This document shows positions 60,945-64,000 of a stretch of 64,000 nt of DNA, one piece after another (within the stretch, counting starts at the first letter, position 1; every line of letters starts with the position of its first letter). Source of the stretch: Pseudenterobacter timonensis. GTDB lineage: Bacteria > Pseudomonadota > Gammaproteobacteria > Enterobacterales > Enterobacteriaceae. The notes below the pieces were generated by a model. It worked only from the letters and a program-made list of their open reading frames with translations. It ran no database searches and was not told the origin of the DNA. The stretch spans positions 992,001 to 1,056,000 of the forward strand of contig NZ_FCOP01000011.1 in assembly GCF_900021175.1 (NCBI RefSeq). The letters are read 5' to 3'. The position numbers and the translations under genes are program-made.

Positions 60945-62966
60945 ATGAGTAAACCGTTTAAATTAAATTCCGCCTTCCGTCCTTCCGGCGATCAGCCTGA
61001 GGCGATCCGCCGTCTGAAGGAGGGGCTGGAGGATGGGCTTGCTCACCAGACGCTGCTTGGCGTAACCGGTTCGGGCAAGACCTTTACCGTCGCCAATGTG
61101 ATTGCCGATCTGCAGCGCCCCACCATGGTGCTGGCGCCTAACAAAACCCTGGCGGCGCAGCTTTATGGCGAGATGAAGGCCTTCTTCCCGGACAACGCCG
61201 TCGAGTATTTCGTCTCTTACTACGATTACTACCAGCCGGAAGCGTACGTGCCGAGTTCAGACACCTTTATCGAGAAAGATGCCTCGGTAAACGAGCACAT
61301 CGAACAGATGCGTCTCTCCGCCACCAAGGCGCTGCTTGAGCGTCGGGATGTGGTGGTAGTCGCGTCGGTCTCCGCCATCTACGGCCTGGGCGACCCGGAT
61401 CTCTACCTGAAGATGATGCTGCACCTGACCAACGGTATGATTATCGACCAGCGCGCCATTCTGCGGCGGCTGGCGGAGCTGCAGTATACCCGTAACGATC
61501 AGGCGTTCCAGCGCGGCACATTCCGCGTGCGCGGCGAGGTGATCGACATCTTCCCGGCGGAGTCGGACGACCTGGCGCTGCGCGTGGAGCTTTTTGACGA
61601 GGAGGTTGAACGGCTGTCGCTTTTCGACCCCCTGACCGGCCACGTGGAATCGACCGTCCAGCGCTTTACCATCTACCCGAAAACCCACTACGTCACGCCG
61701 CGCGAGCGCATTGTACAGGCGATGGAGGAGATCAAGGTGGAGCTGGCCGAGCGGCGCAAGGTGCTGCTGGCGAACAACAAGCTGCTGGAAGAGCAGCGTC
61801 TGACCCAGCGCACGCAGTTCGACCTGGAGATGATGAACGAGCTGGGCTACTGCTCCGGGATCGAAAACTACTCCCGTTATCTCTCCGGGCGTGGCCCTGG
61901 CGAAGCGCCGCCAACGCTCTTTGACTACCTGCCCGCCGACGGCCTGCTGGTGATCGATGAATCTCACGTGACGATCCCGCAGATCGGCGGAATGTACCGC
62001 GGCGACCGGGCGCGTAAAGAGACGCTGGTGGAGTACGGTTTCCGTCTGCCGTCCGCGCTGGACAACCGTCCGATGAAGTTTGAGGAGTTCGAGGCGCTGG
62101 CCCCGCAGACCATCTACGTCTCGGCGACCCCGGGCAACTACGAGCTAGAGAAATCGGGCGACGAGGTGATCGATCAGGTGGTACGTCCTACCGGCCTGCT
62201 CGACCCGATTATCGAGGTCCGCCCGGTGGCGACCCAGGTGGACGATCTTCTGTCGGAAATCCGCATCCGCTCGGCGATCAACGAGCGCGTGCTGGTGACG
62301 ACGCTGACCAAGCGCATGGCGGAAGATCTGACCGAATATCTGGAGGAGCACGGGGAGCGGGTGCGCTATCTGCACTCCGATATCGACACCGTGGAGCGAA
62401 TGGAGATCATTCGCGACCTGCGCCTGGGCGAGTTCGACGTGCTGGTGGGCATCAACCTGTTGCGGGAAGGGCTCGACATGCCGGAAGTCTCGCTGGTGGC
62501 GATTCTGGACGCCGACAAAGAGGGCTTTTTGCGCTCCGAGCGTTCGCTGATTCAGACCATCGGCCGCGCCGCGCGTAACGTGAACGGCAAGGCGATTTTG
62601 TATGGCGATAAAATCACCCCGTCAATGGCCAAAGCGATTGGCGAGACGGAACGCCGTCGTGAGAAACAGCAGCGCTACAACGAAGAACACGGCATTACCC
62701 CGCAGGGGCTGAACAAGAAAGTGGTCGATATTCTGTCGCTGGGCGAGAATATCGCCAAAACCAAAGCGAAGGGTCGCGGCAAGTCACGTTCTCCGGTAGA
62801 GGCGGATACCGCCGCGCTGCCGCTGACGCCGAAAGCGCTGCAGCAGAAAATCCACGAACTGGAAGGGAAGATGATGGAGCATGCGCAGAACCTGGAGTTC
62901 GAGGAGGCGGCGCAGATCCGCGACCAGCTGCATCAGCTGCGCGAGCTGTTTATTGCGGCGTCGTGA
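60945..62966 (+). CDS. uvrB: Excinuclease ABC subunit B
   Basis: The damage-verifying helicase of nucleotide excision repair; it receives DNA from UvrA and recruits UvrC. The 673 residues equal E. coli. Walker A GVTGSGKT is at residues 39-46. The beta-hairpin ([20 protein letters not shown]) is at about 92-111. Helicase motifs include [12 protein letters not shown] and [21 protein letters not shown]-terminal UVR motif ([20 protein letters not shown]) binds UvrA and UvrC. Confidence 0.98.
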   Translation: MSKPFKLNSAFRPSGDQPEAIRRLKEGLEDGLAHQTLLGVTGSGKTFTVANVIADLQRPTMVLAPNKTLAAQLYGEMKAFFPDNAVEYFVSYYDYYQPEAYVPSSDTFIEKDASVNEHIEQMRLSATKALLERRDVVVVASVSAIYGLGDPDLYLKMMLHLTNGMIIDQRAILRRLAELQYTRNDQAFQRGTFRVRGEVIDIFPAESDDLALRVELFDEEVERLSLFDPLTGHVESTVQRFTIYPKTHYVTPRERIVQAMEEIKVELAERRKVLLANNKLLEEQRLTQRTQFDLEMMNELGYCSGIENYSRYLSGRGPGEAPPTLFDYLPADGLLVIDESHVTIPQIGGMYRGDRARKETLVEYGFRLPSALDNRPMKFEEFEALAPQTIYVSATPGNYELEKSGDEVIDQVVRPTGLLDPIIEVRPVATQVDDLLSEIRIRSAINERVLVTTLTKRMAEDLTEYLEEHGERVRYLHSDIDTVERMEIIRDLRLGEFDVLVGINLLREGLDMPEVSLVAILDADKEGFLRSERSLIQTIGRAARNVNGKAILYGDKITPSMAKAIGETERRREKQQRYNEEHGITPQGLNKKVVDILSLGENIAKTKAKGRGKSRSPVEADTAALPLTPKALQQKIHELEGKMMEHAQNLEFEEAAQIRDQLHQLRELFIAAS

Positions 62967-62973
62967 CGGGTTA

Positions 62974-63580
62974 CCCCTCACCCTAACCCTCTCCCCAAAG
63001 GGGAGAGGGGACAGTCCCAGCACGGACCAGCCTCAGGAGTACCATTCAGGGAAAGACCGCTTTTCCCCCTCTCCCCAAAGGGGAGAGGGGACAGTCCCAG
63101 CGCGGATCAGCCTCAGGAGTACCGTTCAGGGAAAGATCGCTTTTCCCCCTCTCCCAAACGGGAGAGGAGGCAGCCCCAGCGCGGACCAGCCTCAGGAGTA
63201 CCGTTCAGGGAAAGACCGCTTTTCCTCCTCTCCCCAAAGGGGAGAGGGGACAGCCCCAGCGCGGAGCAGCCTCAGGAGTACCGTTCAGGGAAAGACCGCT
63301 TTTCCCCCTCTCCCCAAACGGGAGAGGAGGCAGCCCCAGCGCGGACCAGCCTCAGGAGTACCGTTCAGGGAAAAACCGCTTTTCTCCTCTCCCCAAAGGG
63401 GAGAGGGGACAGTCCCAGCGCGGATCAGCCTCAGGAGTACCGTTCACGGAAAGACCGCTTTTCCCCCTCTCCCAAAGGGGAGAGGAGACAATCCCAGCAC
63501 GGAGCAGCCTCAGGAGTACCGTTCAGGGAAAAACCGCTTTTCCCCCTCTCCCCTTTGGGGAGAGGGTCGGGGTGAGGGGC
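62974..63580. repeat. 80-bp tandem repeat array between uvrB and ybhK
   Basis: The core CTCTCCCC-AAA-GGGGAGAG recurs at 62989, 63069, 63149, 63228, 63308, 63387, 63467 and 63546, a period of 79-80 bases. Between cores each unit carries CAGCCTCAGGAGTACCGTTC and GGGAAAGACCGCTTTT with few changes. The outer ends are inverted: CCCCTCACCCTAACCCTC on the left and GAGGGTCGGGGTGAGGGG on the right. It starts 8 bases after the uvrB stop and ends 8 bases before the ybhK stop, filling the convergent gap. Each core can fold as a hairpin on either strand. It is not a CRISPR: the spacers are themselves repeated. Confidence 0.93.
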
Positions 63581-63587
63581 GCGTTTC

Positions 63588-64000
63588 TCAACCCAGCTTC
63601 TGTATCGCTTTCTCCAGCGCTTCGCGCAGCAGGTGGCGGTCATGACGGTACTGGATGTCGCTCGCTTCCAGCGGCTCCTGCACCACCACTCGTCCTTCCA
63701 TGCCGGTCACATTCACTTTCGGCCCCACGACCACTGCGTCGATAATCTTTTTGCCCACGTACTGTTCCATCAGGTTCAGCTTGTCAGACAGCGACAGGCT
63801 GGCGGCGGCGGGGCTTAGTTCGCGGCCCAGATTACCGATATAGACCACCGGCGCGGGAGTTCTGCGCAGCGCCTGCGCCAGCTCCTTAACCAGCAGAAGC
63901 GGCATCAGGCTGGTGTAAAAGCTCCCGGGACCGATCAGGATCAGATCCGCCTCGCCGATCGCTTCCACCGCTTCACGCGTGGCGGCCACTGCCGGGGAGA
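63588..64000 (-). CDS. ybhK: YbhK/YvcK-family (CofD-like) protein, C-terminal part
   Basis: The frame enters from the right edge and ends at TGA 63588, showing about 137 C-terminal residues of roughly 302. The family signature [20 protein letters not shown] and [13 protein letters not shown] is clear, and the end [20 protein letters not shown] matches E. coli YbhK. Family members (YvcK/GlmR) bind UDP-sugars or resemble the 2-phospho-L-lactate transferase fold. YvcK affects carbon metabolism and cell shape in Bacillus; the enteric role is not established. It converges with uvrB. Confidence 0.93.
   Translation of the reverse strand, partial: SPAVAATREAVEAIGEADLILIGPGSFYTSLMPLLLVKELAQALRRTPAPVVYIGNLGRELSPAAASLSLSDKLNLMEQYVGKKIIDAVVVGPKVNVTGMEGRVVVQEPLEASDIQYRHDRHLLREALEKAIQKLG

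Noticed and set aside
62974-63580. Possible CRISPR array
   Set aside because: The whole 80-base unit is repeated, including what would be spacers, and no cas genes are nearby.
62881-63645. A 254-residue open frame running through the 80-bp array
   Set aside because: The units are 79-80 bases, so the frame shifts with each unit and the product is just repeat translation in changing frames. It starts inside uvrB, and there is no ribosome site.

Overview
The window is a chromosomal segment from a member of the Enterobacteriaceae. Almost every protein is close in length and sequence to an Escherichia coli K-12 counterpart, and the gene order follows the E. coli 15-17 minute region (kdp to uvrB). 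It is not E. coli. Several blocks that sit between these genes in K-12 are missing: the rhsC/ybf region, ybgA, dtpD, abrB and the ybgOPQD fimbrial genes, and ybhD-ybhJ. TolA, YbgS and the tRNA spacers also differ. An Enterobacter/Klebsiella-like genus is plausible, but I cannot fix it from sequence alone. Comparisons with E. coli are from memory.

Layout. 1-2018: the start of the potassium-pump operon kdpF-kdpA (leftward), ybfA, and a poorly explained 0.5 kb stretch holding one orphan small ORF. 2091-7394: phrB, ybgI, the 5-oxoprolinase genes pxpBCA and nei, all rightward. 7493-19151: gltA (leftward), divergent from sdhCDAB-sucABCD, which together encode citrate synthase, succinate dehydrogenase, 2-oxoglutarate dehydrogenase E1/E2 and succinyl-CoA synthetase. 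19237-24708: mngR (leftward) and mngAB for mannosyl-D-glycerate uptake and cleavage. 25383-34316: cydABX-ybgE (cytochrome bd oxidase) followed by ybgC-tolQRAB-pal-cpoB (Tol-Pal envelope system). 34478-35434: a tRNA cluster (Lys, Val, Lys, Lys, Lys) with repeated spacers that carry detached tRNA 3' ends. 35647-40350: nadA-pnuC, zitB, ybgS, aroG. 40430-45691: gpmA and galETKM, leftward. 45971-51280: modF and modE leftward, then acrZ and modABC. 51281-55287: ybhA, pgl, ybhC, ybhB. 55362-60353: the biotin cluster bioA / bioBFCD around a BirA operator. 60945-62966: uvrB. 62974-63580: a striking 80-bp tandem repeat array. 63588-64000: the 3' end of the ybhK (yvcK-like) gene.

Many regulatory sites can be read directly: KdpE box, CRP sites, an sdh promoter, an FNR box before cydA, a NadR box, a perfect TyrR box before aroG, a Fur-like box before gpmA, both GalR operators, the ModE operator, the BirA operator, a LexA box and a pair of DnaA boxes before uvrB. 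No prophage, insertion sequence, CRISPR array, defence island or clear biosynthetic cluster is present, so I found no large undescribed system. The most unusual structures are the 80-bp array between uvrB and ybhK, the tRNA-tail repeats with a duplicated terminator, very short ORFs coupled to sdhC and cydA, the orphan ORF before phrB, the expanded repeat in ybgS and a palindrome in front of tolB.
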